Numbered from the stretch's first letter, positions 1-8,765 are shown. The stretch is DNA of 64,000 bases from Desulfacinum infernum DSM 9756 (GCF_900129305.1 NZ_FQVB01000010.1:48268-112267); one strand, 5' to 3'. Translations and numbers: made by a program. The notes: a model not told the origin generated them from the letters alone.

Positions 1-1
1 C

Positions 2-259
2 ATCACCCGCTACGGCTCGGCCCACACGGAAGCCATCCTGACCGAGAACTTCGACCGGGCCATGCGCTTCGTCCAGGAGGTGCAGTCGAGTTTGGTGCTG
101 GTGAACGCCTCCACCCGCTTCAACGACGGTTACCAGTTGGGGCTGGGCGCGGAGATCGGCATTTCCACGTCCCGCCTCCACGCCTTCGGCCCCATGGGGG
201 TGGAAGAACTGACCACCACCAAGTTCATCGCCTTCGGCGCCGGGCAGTTGCGGACGTAA
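2..259 (+). CDS. proA: Gamma-glutamyl phosphate reductase (ProA), C-terminal part
   Basis: The reading frame is open from the left edge to a TAA at 257-259, so only about 85 C-terminal residues are present. The residues match the end of glutamate-5-semialdehyde dehydrogenase: an [17 protein letters not shown] stretch, then [10 protein letters not shown] and [20 protein letters not shown], a very characteristic family ending. The enzyme makes glutamate-5-semialdehyde from gamma-glutamyl phosphate with NADPH in cytosolic proline synthesis. nadD starts 5 bases after the stop, an arrangement common in Desulfobacterota (proA-nadD-rsfS). The N-terminal and catalytic parts lie outside the window. 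Confidence 0.9.
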   Translation: MTRYGSAHTEAILTENFDRAMRFVQEVQSSLVLVNASTRFNDGYQLGLGAEIGISTSRLHAFGPMGVEELTTTKFIAFGAGQLRT

Positions 260-264
260 AGGCC

Positions 265-960
265 ATGCCGGACGAGGGACGGAATCGCATAGGGATCCTG
301 GGCGGAACGTTCAACCCGGTCCACCTGGGCCATCTGCGGATGGCCGAAGAGGCCCTGGAGATCCTGTCCCTCCAAAGGTGCGTCTTCATCCCGGCCTGGG
401 TCCCGCCCCACAAGCCCAACCAGAAGATCGTGGCCTTCGAACACCGCTGGCGGATGCTGGAAAGGGCCGTGGCCCCCCAGCCCCACTTCCGCCTTTCCGA
501 CGTGGAACGCCGCCTTCAGGGAAAATCCTATACGCTCATCACCCTGAAGACCCTGAGGGAAGAGATGGGGCCGTCCACGGCCCTGGTCCTTCTGGTGGGA
601 GCCGACGCCTTCTTCGAGATACACACCTGGTGGCAATACCGGGAGATCTTCCGGATCGCCTCGGTGGCCGTCTTCGACCGGCCCTTGCCGCAACCCGCCG
701 ATCCCCTGGCCTATCTGAGGCGCCACCTTTCCGATGACTACCGCCGGGAAGAAAAAACCTCCCGGTACGTCTCGGACCGGTTCCTGCCGGTCCGGTTCCT
801 GGAAACCACGCGCCTGGACATTTCCTCGTCCCGCATCCGAAAGAAGGTGGCGGAGGGGAAATCCGTTCGATTTCTGGTTCCCGACGCGGTTCTGGATTAT
901 ATTAAGCAAAAAAGGCTATACGTGCCTGAGAGCATGAACCGCGAGCATGAAGGAGGTTAG
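265..960 (+). CDS. nadD: Nicotinate-nucleotide adenylyltransferase
   Basis: The 231-residue protein begins with the nucleotidyltransferase signature GGTFNPVHLGH (residues about 12-22) and carries the second signature ISSSRIRKK near residue 190. Both bind ATP in NadD enzymes. It adenylates nicotinate mononucleotide to deamido-NAD in cytosolic NAD synthesis. Length is normal for the family. The ATG at 265 is 5 bases after the proA stop, and the product is probably translated from a shared transcript with proA and rsfS. Confidence 0.95.
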   Translation: MPDEGRNRIGILGGTFNPVHLGHLRMAEEALEILSLQRCVFIPAWVPPHKPNQKIVAFEHRWRMLERAVAPQPHFRLSDVERRLQGKSYTLITLKTLREEMGPSTALVLLVGADAFFEIHTWWQYREIFRIASVAVFDRPLPQPADPLAYLRRHLSDDYRREEKTSRYVSDRFLPVRFLETTRLDISSSRIRKKVAEGKSVRFLVPDAVLDYIKQKRLYVPESMNREHEGG

Positions 961-968
961 CCATTTCC

Positions 969-1373
969 GTGAAAGAACCGGTGAACAAGAAGGTCAAGAT
1001 GAGCCCCCTGGAGAAGGCCCTTTCCTGCATCCGTGAAGCGGACGACCGCAAGGCCATGGATCTGGTCCTTTTGGACGTGTCCAAACTCACGTCCTTTGCC
1101 GATTACTTCATCATCTGCAGCGGCCGGTCCAGCCGTCAGGTGCAGGGCATCGCCGATGCGGTCCGCTCGAAACTCCGGGACCTGGGCATCCGCCCCTACG
1201 GCGTGGAAGGGGAGCGGGAAGGACAGTGGGTGCTCCTGGACTACGGGGACGTGATCATGCACATCTTCTACGAGCCGGTCCGCGCCTTCTACGACCTGGA
1301 AAGCCTGTGGTCCGACGCTCAGGTGGTCTCCCTGGAAGCCCATCTGACCAGGCGGGCGGGAGAGACGAGCTAG
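969..1373 (+). CDS. rsfS: Ribosomal silencing factor RsfS
   Basis: The 134-residue protein belongs to the RsfS/Iojap family, recognised by DLVLLDVSKLTSFADYFII and by the GVEGEREGQWVLLDYGDVI stretch. The family binds ribosomal protein L14 and blocks subunit joining when nutrients run short. The GTG start at 969 follows AGGAGG at 951-956, which overlaps the end of nadD. That is the strongest ribosome binding site here, though ATG codons inside the frame are also available. The nadD-rsfS pairing is widespread. Confidence 0.92.
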   Translation: MKEPVNKKVKMSPLEKALSCIREADDRKAMDLVLLDVSKLTSFADYFIICSGRSSRQVQGIADAVRSKLRDLGIRPYGVEGEREGQWVLLDYGDVIMHIFYEPVRAFYDLESLWSDAQVVSLEAHLTRRAGETS

Positions 1374-1412
1374 GAGGCTGTCCGAAGACGCCGAAAATGA
1401 ACGGTTTTCTCG

Positions 1413-1532
1413 TCGCGCAGCCCTTTAGGGCTGCGGAGAAACCCCGGACGTCGGATGGGCTAATCGGCTATTAGCGGTCACTTCATTGGGTTACGGTGGT
1501 CCCTTTTCGCGGGGCTGAAGCCCCGCGGCTAC
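1413..1532 (+). repeat. ~121-bp composite palindromic element, copy 1
   Basis: Two strong palindromes, GCAGCCCTTTAGGGCTGC and CGCGGGGCTGAAGCCCCGCG, sit at the two ends of a ~120-base unit separated by ~80 bases. The outer ends are close to GTAGC and GCTAC. The same unit recurs at 17496-17616 and, reversed, at 39067-39187 and 48996-49117. It is preceded by GGCTGTCCGAAGACGCC, which also precedes copy 2. Confidence 0.8.
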
Positions 1533-1638
1533 GAAAAAAGTCGGGGCCCTTGTCATTGGATGCAGGAAACCTGTTCTCGGACAGGCCCCCAGGGGGCAAG
1601 AAAGAGAACCGCGGATGAACGAGAACAGACGCCAAGGA

Positions 1639-1664
1639 GTAGGGGCGGGGTTTATCCCCGCCCG
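1639..1664. repeat. GTAGGGGCGGGG-type palindromic repeat
   Basis: A 26-base hairpin (GTAGGGGCGGGG, then TTTAT, then CCCGCCCG) in the 402-base gap between rsfS and the M48 gene. The same hairpin family is scattered through the window, including 11718, 29740, 41640, 48920, 55405, 60026 and 63673. Apart from this repeat and the 121-bp element, only degenerate repeat debris (a TTCTCGGACAGGC stretch near 1575) is visible in the gap. Confidence 0.7.
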
Positions 1665-1775
1665 TCGATCGCGCGAAGATGCAAAGGACGCGGCCGGAGA
1701 ATCGCTCGGTTTAGGAAGGCAGCCGATTGGTTTCAGGACGCACCCGGATAGCCGGACACTTTGGTGGACACAGCA

Positions 1776-3179
1776 ATGAAACGACAAGCTCGCTTTCTCG
1801 TGGCGTTTTCCCTCTTGCTCTCGCTCCTTCTGGGATCCGCGTCCGCCTGGGGCCTGGATCTGAAGGAAGAAAAAGAGCTGGGCCGCGAAATCCTCGACAT
1901 GGTCCGGAGGCACTACCGCCTCATCAACGACGAAGAGGTGGCCGGCTACGTCCAGTCCGTGGGGCAAAGGGTGGTGAAAAGCCTCGGGGCGGCCCACTAC
2001 GACTACCGGTTTTTCGTCGTGGACGACAGCACGCCCAACGCCTTCGCCATCCCCGGAGGGTACGTCTTCCTCTTCCGCGGCATCATCGAGCTGATGGATT
2101 CGGAAGCCGAACTGGCCAGCATCATCTGCCACGAAGTGGCCCACGTTCAGGCCCGTCATATCCACAAGCGCCTGGAAAAGGGGCGGATCCTCAACATCGC
2201 CGCCATCGTGGGGACGCTGGCGGGAGCGTTTCTGGGGCTGGAAGGAGATGCCGCCCAGGCCATCGCCGCCGGCTCCATGGCCGGCGCCAAGGCGCTGGAG
2301 CTCAAGTACAGCCGCGAAAACGAAGAAGAGGCGGACCGTCTCGGTTTCAAATACCTGTGCGCCGCCGGCTACGACCCCAAGGCCATGGTGTCCATCATGC
2401 GCAAGATGAACCGCATGAGCTGGCGGAGCGACTCCCGGATTCCCTCCTATCTGCTCACCCATCCCGCCCTGGGAGAGCGCGTGGGGTACTTGGAACTCCT
2501 GGCCCAAAACGCTGCGGCCTCCGGCGGCACCTGCACCGTGAGAGACCCCATGGGGGATTTTCCCCTGGTGCAGGCCGTGCTCATGAGCCGCCACACGGAC
2601 CCGGCGGTGGCCCGGGACCGCTTCCGGGCTTGGCTCGACGACGACAGCCACAAGGTCGGGGCGTCCTATGGACTGGGTCGCCTGGCCCTGGACAGGGGAG
2701 AGGTGGAAGAGGCGTTGCGCCATCTGCGTCAGGCGGCCGCCTGGAAGCCGGACAGCTCCCTCATCCTGACCGCCTTGGGCGACGTGTACCACAAGATGGG
2801 GCGGTTGGGCGAGGCCCGGAAGGCCCTGGAACAGGCCCTGGAGCGGGAACCCGACTCACCGGTGGCACATCTTCGGCTAGGGCTGGTTCTCCAGGACGAA
2901 GGCCGGTGGCAGGAAGCCCTCCACCATCTCCGGAAGGCCGAGACCCTGGCCCCCTACAATCCCCGGCTGGACTACCACCTGGGGATCCTCTACGGGCGCA
3001 TGAACCAACTGGGCGAAGCCCACTACTTCCTGGGCCGTTACTACCAGCAGATGGAAGACCGGAGGCTCGCACTCTTCCACTATGAAAAGGCGCGCTCCCA
3101 CCTGAGCGAATCCGATCCGCGGCGGAAGGAAATCGACGACGCCCTGGAGGAGATGGACAAGAAACGCCCCCGCACCTGA
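1776..3179 (+). CDS. M48-family metallopeptidase with TPR repeats (BepA/YfgC-like)
   Basis: The 467-residue protein opens with a signal peptide (MKRQARF, a hydrophobic core, then GSASAWG). The zinc motif HEVAH is at about residues 119-123, followed by the ENEEEADRLG helix that supplies the third ligand. The C-terminal half, from about residue 285, is made of TPR-like helical hairpins such as ALGDVYHKMGRLGEARKALE. BepA-type proteins degrade or assist outer-membrane proteins at the BAM and LPS-assembly sites in the periplasm. ATG 1776 is preferred over the upstream TTG/GTG codons because it starts exactly at the signal peptide. The gene stands alone between repeat-rich DNA and serA. Confidence 0.88.
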   Translation: MKRQARFLVAFSLLLSLLLGSASAWGLDLKEEKELGREILDMVRRHYRLINDEEVAGYVQSVGQRVVKSLGAAHYDYRFFVVDDSTPNAFAIPGGYVFLFRGIIELMDSEAELASIICHEVAHVQARHIHKRLEKGRILNIAAIVGTLAGAFLGLEGDAAQAIAAGSMAGAKALELKYSRENEEEADRLGFKYLCAAGYDPKAMVSIMRKMNRMSWRSDSRIPSYLLTHPALGERVGYLELLAQNAAASGGTCTVRDPMGDFPLVQAVLMSRHTDPAVARDRFRAWLDDDSHKVGASYGLGRLALDRGEVEEALRHLRQAAAWKPDSSLILTALGDVYHKMGRLGEARKALEQALEREPDSPVAHLRLGLVLQDEGRWQEALHHLRKAETLAPYNPRLDYHLGILYGRMNQLGEAHYFLGRYYQQMEDRRLALFHYEKARSHLSESDPRRKEIDDALEEMDKKRPRT

Positions 3180-3204
3180 GCCCCGCAGGCTTTCTCAATA
3201 CCGC

Positions 3205-3234
3205 TTGACGTCCTCCAACCCCCGGTGCTAGTGA
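3205..3234 (+). promoter_or_regulatory. Possible sigma70-type promoter for serA
   Basis: TTGACG at 3205-3210 is followed 18 bases later by TAGTGA inside a TGCTAGTGAT context resembling an extended -10. It lies about 80 bases before the serA ATG. Motif match only. Confidence 0.3.
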
Positions 3235-3313
3235 TCTTGCCACACTGAGGGGAAGGAAAGGTCTGTGTTTCGACGGAATCGTCTCTTAACGAACGGGGGA
3301 CCGGGAGGGACGC

Positions 3314-4897
3314 ATGAAGGTCTTAGTCAGCGACGCATTGGCCGAATCGGGCATAGAAAAGCTCCGGGCGATACCGGACTTCGAGGTGGAGGTCAATACG
3401 AGCCTCACCCATGAAGAACTGTGCCAGATCATCAAGGAATACGACGCCCTGGTGATCCGAAGCGCCACCAAGGTCACCCGGGAGGTCATCGAGAATGCCG
3501 ATCGGCTCAAGGTGATCGCGCGCGCCGGCATCGGTCTCGATAACGTGGACATCAGCGCCGCCACCAAGCGGGGCATCGTGGTGATGAACACCCCGGAAGG
3601 CAACGTGATCACCACGGCCGAACACACCATCGCCATGCTCATGGCCCTGAGCCGAAACATCCCCCAGGCCACCCAGTCCATGAAGGCGGGCAAGTGGGAG
3701 AAGAAAAAATTCCGCGGCAAGGAGGTCTTCAACAAGACTTTGGGCATCATCGGCATCGGCCGCATCGGCCGCGTGGTGGCCGATCGCGCCAAGGGCCTCA
3801 AGATGAACGTCATCGCCTTCGATCCCTACATCGGGCCGGAAACCATCAACAAGCTGGGGGTGGAAGCGGTCACCCTGGAGGAGCTGCTGGCCCGGGCCGA
3901 CTACATCACGGTGCACACGCCCATGACCCAGGAGACCCGCAATCTCATCAACAAGGACGCCTTTCGGAAGATGAAGCGCGGGGTCTTCATCATCAACTGC
4001 GCCCGCGGGGGCATCGTCAACGAACAGGACCTTTACGACGCCATCCAGGAAGGGATCGTGGCGGGAGCCGCCCTGGACGTCTTCGTGGAAGAGCCCCCCA
4101 AGGACCACCCGCTGCTGGCTCTGGACAAGGTGATCGCCACCCCCCACCTGGGCGCCTCCACGGATGAGGCCCAGGAGAACGTGGCCCTGGCCGTGGCCGA
4201 TCAGGTCATCGACTACCTGCTCCACGGAACCATCCGTAACGCCGTGAACGCGCCGGCCATCGACGGCGAGGTTCTGGCCACCCTGTGGCCCTACCTGCAG
4301 CTGGCCGAAAAACTGGGAAGCCTGGTGCAGCAGATCACGCCGGGGGCCCCGGAAGAGATTTCCGTGGAATACGTGGGCGAGGTTTGCAGCGTCAAGGACC
4401 TGAAGCCGCTGACCATCTCGGTGCTCAAGGGCATTCTCACGCCCATGCTGGGCGAGCAGGTGAACTTCGTGAACGCTCCGGTGCACGCCAAGGAGCGGGG
4501 CATTCGGGTCACCGAGAGCACGCGCACGGAAGCCGAGGATTTCACCAACCTCATCAGCATCTACATGAAGACCTCCAAGGACGAAAACCTGGTGGCCGGA
4601 ACCATTTTCGGAAAGAAGGACGTCCGGCTGGTGCGCATCAACGACTTCCGGCTGGAAGCGGCCATGGAAGGCCATCTGGTGCTCATCTACAACATCGACA
4701 CGCCGGGCACCATCGGCGCTATCGGCACCTGCCTGGGGCGCCACAACATCAACATCTCCATGATGGACGTGGGGCAGGTCCTGGAGCGGGGCCAGAACAT
4801 CATCTTCCTGCGCACGGACACCCCGGTTCCCGAGAACGTGGTCCAGGAGCTGCTTTCGCTGGAAAACGTCAACATCGTGCAGATCCTAGAGCTTTGA
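3314..4897 (+). CDS. serA: D-3-phosphoglycerate dehydrogenase
   Basis: At 527 residues this is the long form of SerA: substrate and NAD domains, an intervening domain and a C-terminal ACT domain (from about residue 450). The NAD-binding GIIGIGRIGRVVADRA motif is near residue 140. The catalytic Arg is in NCARGGIVNE and the His in ATPHLGAST. It oxidises 3-phosphoglycerate to phosphohydroxypyruvate, the first step of serine synthesis, in the cytosol. The ACT domain usually confers serine feedback control. A GGGAGG box precedes the ATG. The DUF1844 gene follows 16 bases downstream. Confidence 0.96.
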   Translation: MKVLVSDALAESGIEKLRAIPDFEVEVNTSLTHEELCQIIKEYDALVIRSATKVTREVIENADRLKVIARAGIGLDNVDISAATKRGIVVMNTPEGNVITTAEHTIAMLMALSRNIPQATQSMKAGKWEKKKFRGKEVFNKTLGIIGIGRIGRVVADRAKGLKMNVIAFDPYIGPETINKLGVEAVTLEELLARADYITVHTPMTQETRNLINKDAFRKMKRGVFIINCARGGIVNEQDLYDAIQEGIVAGAALDVFVEEPPKDHPLLALDKVIATPHLGASTDEAQENVALAVADQVIDYLLHGTIRNAVNAPAIDGEVLATLWPYLQLAEKLGSLVQQITPGAPEEISVEYVGEVCSVKDLKPLTISVLKGILTPMLGEQVNFVNAPVHAKERGIRVTESTRTEAEDFTNLISIYMKTSKDENLVAGTIFGKKDVRLVRINDFRLEAAMEGHLVLIYNIDTPGTIGAIGTCLGRHNINISMMDVGQVLERGQNIIFLRTDTPVPENVVQELLSLENVNIVQILEL

Positions 4898-4913
4898 GCG
4901 TGGGGTAAGGACC

Positions 4914-5348
4914 ATGGAAGAGCAGGAAAAGAAGGGCTTTGTGGTTCGCGATCGTCGAAAGGTTTCCCTGGATGACCTGGAAGGGGACGTAAAAAAGGAA
5001 GAGGCCAAGGAAGAAAAGAAACCCGACGAGCCGGCCAAGGAAGAGCCGAAGACCGCCCCCGGAGAGGAATACGCCAAAACCCGGACAGAGGCTCGCCGCT
5101 ATCCGGAAGTGACCTTTTCCACCTTCGTCTTTTCCCTGAGCTCCTCCGCGCTGGTGCACCTGGGGGAAGTCCCCGATCCCGTCACCAACAAGGTGGAAAA
5201 GGACCTGGCCCTGGCCAAGCAAATCATCGACACCTTGGCCATGTTGGAGGAAAAGACCCGGGGCAACCTGGAGCGGGACGAGCAGCAGCTGCTCCAGACG
5301 GTCCTCTACGACCTCAGGCTCCGCTTCGTCAAGCAGAGCGGAAAGTAG
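4914..5348 (+). CDS. DUF1844-domain protein
   Basis: This is a 144-residue cytosolic protein. Residues 1-65 are charged, low in complexity and rich in Glu, Lys and Pro. Residues about 68-140 form the DUF1844 domain (FSTFVFSLSSSALVHLGEVPD, then a helical segment ending LRLRFVKQSG). The family is common in Deltaproteobacteria, often close to ispE as here, but has no assigned biochemical role. It starts 16 bases after serA and is probably cotranscribed with it. Confidence 0.85.
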   Translation: MEEQEKKGFVVRDRRKVSLDDLEGDVKKEEAKEEKKPDEPAKEEPKTAPGEEYAKTRTEARRYPEVTFSTFVFSLSSSALVHLGEVPDPVTNKVEKDLALAKQIIDTLAMLEEKTRGNLERDEQQLLQTVLYDLRLRFVKQSGK

Positions 5349-5432
5349 GAGCTTGCCTGACAATGGCCTGATCCCCGTGGCGCCTCAGCCACCTCGCCCC
5401 TGACCAAGAGATGGGCGGAGATCAACGATTTT

Positions 5433-5460
5433 GTAGGGGCGGTTCGAGAACCGCCCCTGC
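5433..5460. repeat. GTAGGGGCGGTTCGAGAACCGCCCC palindrome
   Basis: A hairpin-forming repeat with perfect GGGGCGGTTC/GAACCGCCCC arms lies immediately upstream of ispE. A close relative is at 11595-11619. It belongs to the GTAGGGGCG hairpin family of this window. Confidence 0.75.
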
Positions 5461-5477
5461 GACTCTCGATTCCAGCC

Positions 5478-6374
5478 ATGAAAATCCTCCACACACCGGC
5501 CAAGATCAACCTCTGGCTGGAAGTCCTGGCCAGGCGGCAGGACGGATATCACGATCTCTCGACGCTCATGCTTCCCGTGTCGGTTTACGACACGCTGGAG
5601 GTGGAGCTCGACCCGGCAGGCCACCGGATTTGGATCCAGGTGGAGCCGCCGGGAATTCCCACGGACGAGAGGAACCTGGTCTGGAAGGCGGCCTCTGCCT
5701 TCTTCCGGAAAACGGGGCGGCCCGTGGGTCTTCGGGTGAGGCTTGTGAAGCGGATTCCGTCGGCCGCAGGCCTAGGCGGGGGCAGTTCCGACGCCGCCGC
5801 CATCCTTCTCTTCCTCAATGAAGAAGCGCACGAGCCGTTGCCGTTGAAAGAATTGCTGGACGTGGCCGCCACCGTGGGTGCCGATGTGCCCTTCTTCCTG
5901 CTGCGCCGTCCGGCTCTGGCCACGGGTATCGGTGAGATCCTGAGCCCCGTGGAGAACCTTCCCGAGTACCCTCTGGTGCTCATCAAGCCTCCCGTGGACG
6001 TGCCAACTGCCTGGGCCTACGGGAGATTAAAGTTGACAAGGGGGGGGAGCCGCATTAGAATCGCCACGCTGTTGGCTTGTCCCCGCAACCCGGCGCCATG
6101 CCTGGAAAATGACCTGGAAGAGGCGGTTGTTTCCCGGCACCCGGTGATTGAAAATATCAAGCGCTGGCTGATGCGAAACGGGGCCGTAGGGGCGCTCATG
6201 AGTGGAAGCGGCCCTACGGTTTTTGGCGTCTTTGAGACGTGGGAACAGGCTCGGGCGTTGGAAGTGCGGGCGAAGAAAGACTGGCCCGAAAGCTGGAGTG
6301 CGGCCGCCACGACGCTGACGGGCCGCGAGCCTGGTCCTCATCCGGACGGGCATTGGGGTGTCGCCAAGGGGTAA
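5478..6374 (+). CDS. ispE: 4-diphosphocytidyl-2-C-methyl-D-erythritol kinase
   Basis: This is a 298-residue GHMP kinase with the ATP-binding PSAAGLGGGSSDAAA motif (residues about 94-108), the N-terminal AKINLWLEVL strand and the C-terminal MSGSGPTVFGVF glycine-rich motif. It phosphorylates CDP-methylerythritol in the MEP isoprenoid pathway. The last 21 bases of the reading frame overlap the tRNA-Gln gene, so the final six codons and the stop are specified by tRNA sequence. The frame runs without break into the tRNA, and a GXG-type loop and downstream residues all precede the overlap, so the enzyme should be functional. Confidence 0.95.
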   Translation: MKILHTPAKINLWLEVLARRQDGYHDLSTLMLPVSVYDTLEVELDPAGHRIWIQVEPPGIPTDERNLVWKAASAFFRKTGRPVGLRVRLVKRIPSAAGLGGGSSDAAAILLFLNEEAHEPLPLKELLDVAATVGADVPFFLLRRPALATGIGEILSPVENLPEYPLVLIKPPVDVPTAWAYGRLKLTRGGSRIRIATLLACPRNPAPCLENDLEEAVVSRHPVIENIKRWLMRNGAVGALMSGSGPTVFGVFETWEQARALEVRAKKDWPESWSAAATTLTGREPGPHPDGHWGVAKG

Positions 6375-6428
6375 GGCACGGGTCTTTGGAACCCGCATTC
6401 GGAGGTTCGAATCCTCCCACCCCAGCCA
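6354..6428 (+). tRNA. tRNA-Gln (UUG)
   Basis: A 75-base cloverleaf: acceptor TGGGGTG pairs with CACCCCA, the anticodon loop is CTTTGGA giving anticodon TTG, the T arm is GGAGGTTCGAATCCTCC, and the 3' CCA is encoded. The first 21 bases lie inside the 3' end of ispE. Position between ispE and prs is a recurring Deltaproteobacterial arrangement. Confidence 0.95.
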
Positions 6429-6480
6429 TGTCGGATACCGGCGGGGACCCTTCAACTGGTGATGCGGGTCGGGATGGCCC

Positions 6481-7416
6481 ATGTTTGATCGGATCAAGAT
6501 CTTCGCCGGCTCTTCCAACCCGACGTTGGCCCGGGGGATCTGCCACAGCCTGGGACTCTCGCTCAGTGCGTGCCTGGTTTCGCGGTTCTCCGACGGAGAG
6601 ATCCGCGTGGAACTCCATGAGAATGTTCGAGGGGTCGATGCCTATGTGGTTCAGTCCACGTGCCGGCCGGTCAACGAGAACCTCATGGAGTTGCTCCTTT
6701 TGGTGGATGCGCTCAAGCGGGCTTCGGCGGCCAGGGTGACGGTCGTCATTCCCTATTACGGCTACGGGCGGCGCGATCAGAAGGACAAGCCGCGCGTGCC
6801 CATTACGGCCAAGATGGTGGCCAACCTGCTGACGGCCGCGGGAGTGGACAGGATCATTTCCTGCGCGTTGCACGCCGGGCAGATTCAGGGCTTTTTCAAG
6901 GTGCCCGTAGACGACATCCCCGGCCATTGGATCTTCGCCGAGGAGCTTCGAAGGGTGCTGACCGGTGGCGAAGTGATCGTGGCGCCCGACGCGGCGGGGG
7001 TGGCGCGGGCCCGGGAGGTGGCCGAAAAGTTTCACCTGCCCTTGGCCATCATCCACCAGGAAGCCGAGACGGCTTGGAGCCGGCCCCTGGTGGTGGGGGA
7101 AGTGGGCGGTCGCCCCGTGGTGATCTTCGACGACATGGTGGATAGCGGCCGCAAGCTCTGCGCGGCGGCCCGGGCGGCTTGGGAGGAAGGGGCCGAAGAC
7201 GTAACGGGCTTTTGCGTGCACCCGGTACTCTCCGAAGGCTCCCTGGAACGCATCGAAGCATCCCCGCTCAGCCGGGTCGTGGTGACGGACACCATCCCCC
7301 TCCCGCCCGGCAGAGACGAAAGCGCCAAGATAAAGACCGTGACCGTGGCGCCGCTGCTGGCGCGCGTCATCGAAAAGGCTCATCAGGGGGCATCCGTAAG
7401 TGAGCTCTTCACCTGA
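6481..7416 (+). CDS. prs: Ribose-phosphate pyrophosphokinase
   Basis: The 311-residue protein carries the family landmarks FSDGEIRVE, NENLMELLLLVDALKRA, the catalytic-loop region PYYGYGRRDQKDKPRVP and the PRPP-binding loop VIFDDMVDSGRK (residues about 215-226). It makes PRPP from ribose-5-phosphate and ATP for nucleotide, His, Trp and NAD synthesis. The start at 6481 lacks a strong ribosome binding site. It lies 52 bases after tRNA-Gln, and the gene may be expressed from a transcript processed at the tRNA 3' end. Confidence 0.95.
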   Translation: MFDRIKIFAGSSNPTLARGICHSLGLSLSACLVSRFSDGEIRVELHENVRGVDAYVVQSTCRPVNENLMELLLLVDALKRASAARVTVVIPYYGYGRRDQKDKPRVPITAKMVANLLTAAGVDRIISCALHAGQIQGFFKVPVDDIPGHWIFAEELRRVLTGGEVIVAPDAAGVARAREVAEKFHLPLAIIHQEAETAWSRPLVVGEVGGRPVVIFDDMVDSGRKLCAAARAAWEEGAEDVTGFCVHPVLSEGSLERIEASPLSRVVVTDTIPLPPGRDESAKIKTVTVAPLLARVIEKAHQGASVSELFT

Positions 7417-7440
7417 ACAGACTGGTTCAGGTGTCTTATT
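7410..7440 (+). terminator. Hairpin at the prs stop codon, possible attenuator
   Basis: CACCTGAAC at 7410-7418 and GTTCAGGTG at 7425-7433 form a perfect 9-bp stem with a 6-base loop, followed by TCTTATTCC. The 5' arm contains the prs stop. The T tract is poor, so it may only partly terminate or may set the ratio of prs to rplY expression. Confidence 0.45.
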
Positions 7441-7461
7441 CCTTTGGGAGGCGAAAACAAA

Positions 7462-8103
7462 ATGACTTTGGAACTGACAGCGAAAGTGCGAACGGAAACC
7501 GGCAAAGGACCTGCGCGGCGATTGCGCCAGCAAAACTGGATACCTGCGGTGTGCTACGGACCCAAGACGGAACCCTTGGCCCTGAGCGTGCCCGAAAACC
7601 TTCTGGCCAGCTGCCTCCGGGACATGGGCGAAGAATCCCGCCTCATCCCCCTGGTGGTGGATCACGGGGAGAAGAAAGAACGCAAGCAGGTCATGATTCG
7701 CGACCTGCAGCGCCACCCCTACAAGCGCAAGGTGGTTCACGTGGACTTTCACGAGGTTCCGCTGGACGAGCCCATCGCCGTGGACGTGCCCTTGGAACTG
7801 ACGGGCGAGCCCGTGGGGCTGGAAAAGGGCGGGATCCTCAACCAGATCCGACACACCCTCTCCATCCGGTGCCTGCCCACCGAGATCCCCGAAAAACTCA
7901 CACTGGACGTGAGCGGCCTGGATGTGGGAGAATCAATTCACGTTTCCGACCTGGCAGGCAAGTATCCCTTCGAGCTCCTGGACGAAGGGCGTTACACCGT
8001 GGTGACAGTGGCCGCCCCCGCCGTGGAAGTGACAGAGGAAGCGGCTGAAGAGGCGGCTGAAGAGGAGTCAACTGAAGGTGGAGAGGAGGTGACAGAGGCC
8101 TAG
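7462..8103 (+). CDS. rplY: 50S ribosomal protein L25 / general stress protein Ctc
   Basis: The 213-residue protein is the long bacterial L25/CTC form. It has an N-terminal 5S rRNA-binding domain (TGKGPARRLRQQNWIPAVCYG), a C-terminal beta domain and a Glu-rich tail from about residue 190. It binds 5S rRNA in the large subunit. ATG 7462 is chosen because GGGAGG at 7446-7451 is well spaced for it, whereas an upstream TTG at 7444 would overlap that site. The prs-rplY-pth order is conserved in many bacteria. Confidence 0.93.
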   Translation: MTLELTAKVRTETGKGPARRLRQQNWIPAVCYGPKTEPLALSVPENLLASCLRDMGEESRLIPLVVDHGEKKERKQVMIRDLQRHPYKRKVVHVDFHEVPLDEPIAVDVPLELTGEPVGLEKGGILNQIRHTLSIRCLPTEIPEKLTLDVSGLDVGESIHVSDLAGKYPFELLDEGRYTVVTVAAPAVEVTEEAAEEAAEEESTEGGEEVTEA

Positions 8104-8132
8104 GTTGTAGGGGGTTGTCCCCGCCAACTGCC

Positions 8133-8765
8133 ATGAGTCACGACACGCTCACACCGACCTCCGTGTTCCTGATCGCCGGATTGGGAAACCCGGGGCCCCG
8201 ATACGACGGAACCCGCCACAACGTGGGATTCCGCGTGGTCGACCGGTTGGCCCAACGGTTTTCCATCCCGATGCAGGAGCGGAAGTTTCCGGCTCACTGG
8301 GGTGAGGGCCGCATCGGAGGCCGCAAGGTCGTGTTGGTCAAGCCCATGACCTACATGAACCGAAGCGGGGAAGCCGTGGGCCCCATCCTTCGGTACTACC
8401 GGTTGCCGCCCGAGGCTCTCCTGGTGGTCCACGACGATCTGGATCTGCCCCTGGGGCGCATCCGGATCGCGCGCAGGGGAGGCACCGGGGGGCACCGGGG
8501 GGTCGCTTCGATCATCCAGACCTTGGGCGGCGGTGAGTTCGCCCGCCTGAAGCTGGGGATCGGCAGACCCCGTTACGGCGAGTCGGTGGAAGCCTTCGTG
8601 CTCGACGGGTTCTACTCGGACGAGCTGGAGGCGGCGGAGGAGATGGTGGACCGGGCGGCGGCCGCGGCCTTGGCGGTGCTGGCGGATGGACTGGAGGCGG
8701 CCATGAATCGTTTCAATCAGCGCCGAAAGTCCACGGATCAGCAGGCGGATCAACCCGGGGATTGA
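8133..8765 (+). CDS. pth: Peptidyl-tRNA hydrolase
   Basis: About 210 residues. The catalytic His is in the N-terminal GLGNPGPRYDGTRHNVGF block. It also has KPMTYMNRSGEAV and the HDDLDLPLGRIRI motif containing the conserved Asp. It releases peptides from prematurely dropped peptidyl-tRNA. ATG 8133 is preferred over the TTG at 8115 because it places the standard short N-terminus before the GLGNPG strand. It is adjacent to rplY, as in many bacteria. Confidence 0.95.
   Translation: MSHDTLTPTSVFLIAGLGNPGPRYDGTRHNVGFRVVDRLAQRFSIPMQERKFPAHWGEGRIGGRKVVLVKPMTYMNRSGEAVGPILRYYRLPPEALLVVHDDLDLPLGRIRIARRGGTGGHRGVASIIQTLGGGEFARLKLGIGRPRYGESVEAFVLDGFYSDELEAAEEMVDRAAAAALAVLADGLEAAMNRFNQRRKSTDQQADQPGD

Noticed and set aside
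3323..4744. A 473-codon open frame on the - strand opposite serA
   Set aside because: Shadow of serA; biased composition, no recognisable domain and no ribosome binding site.
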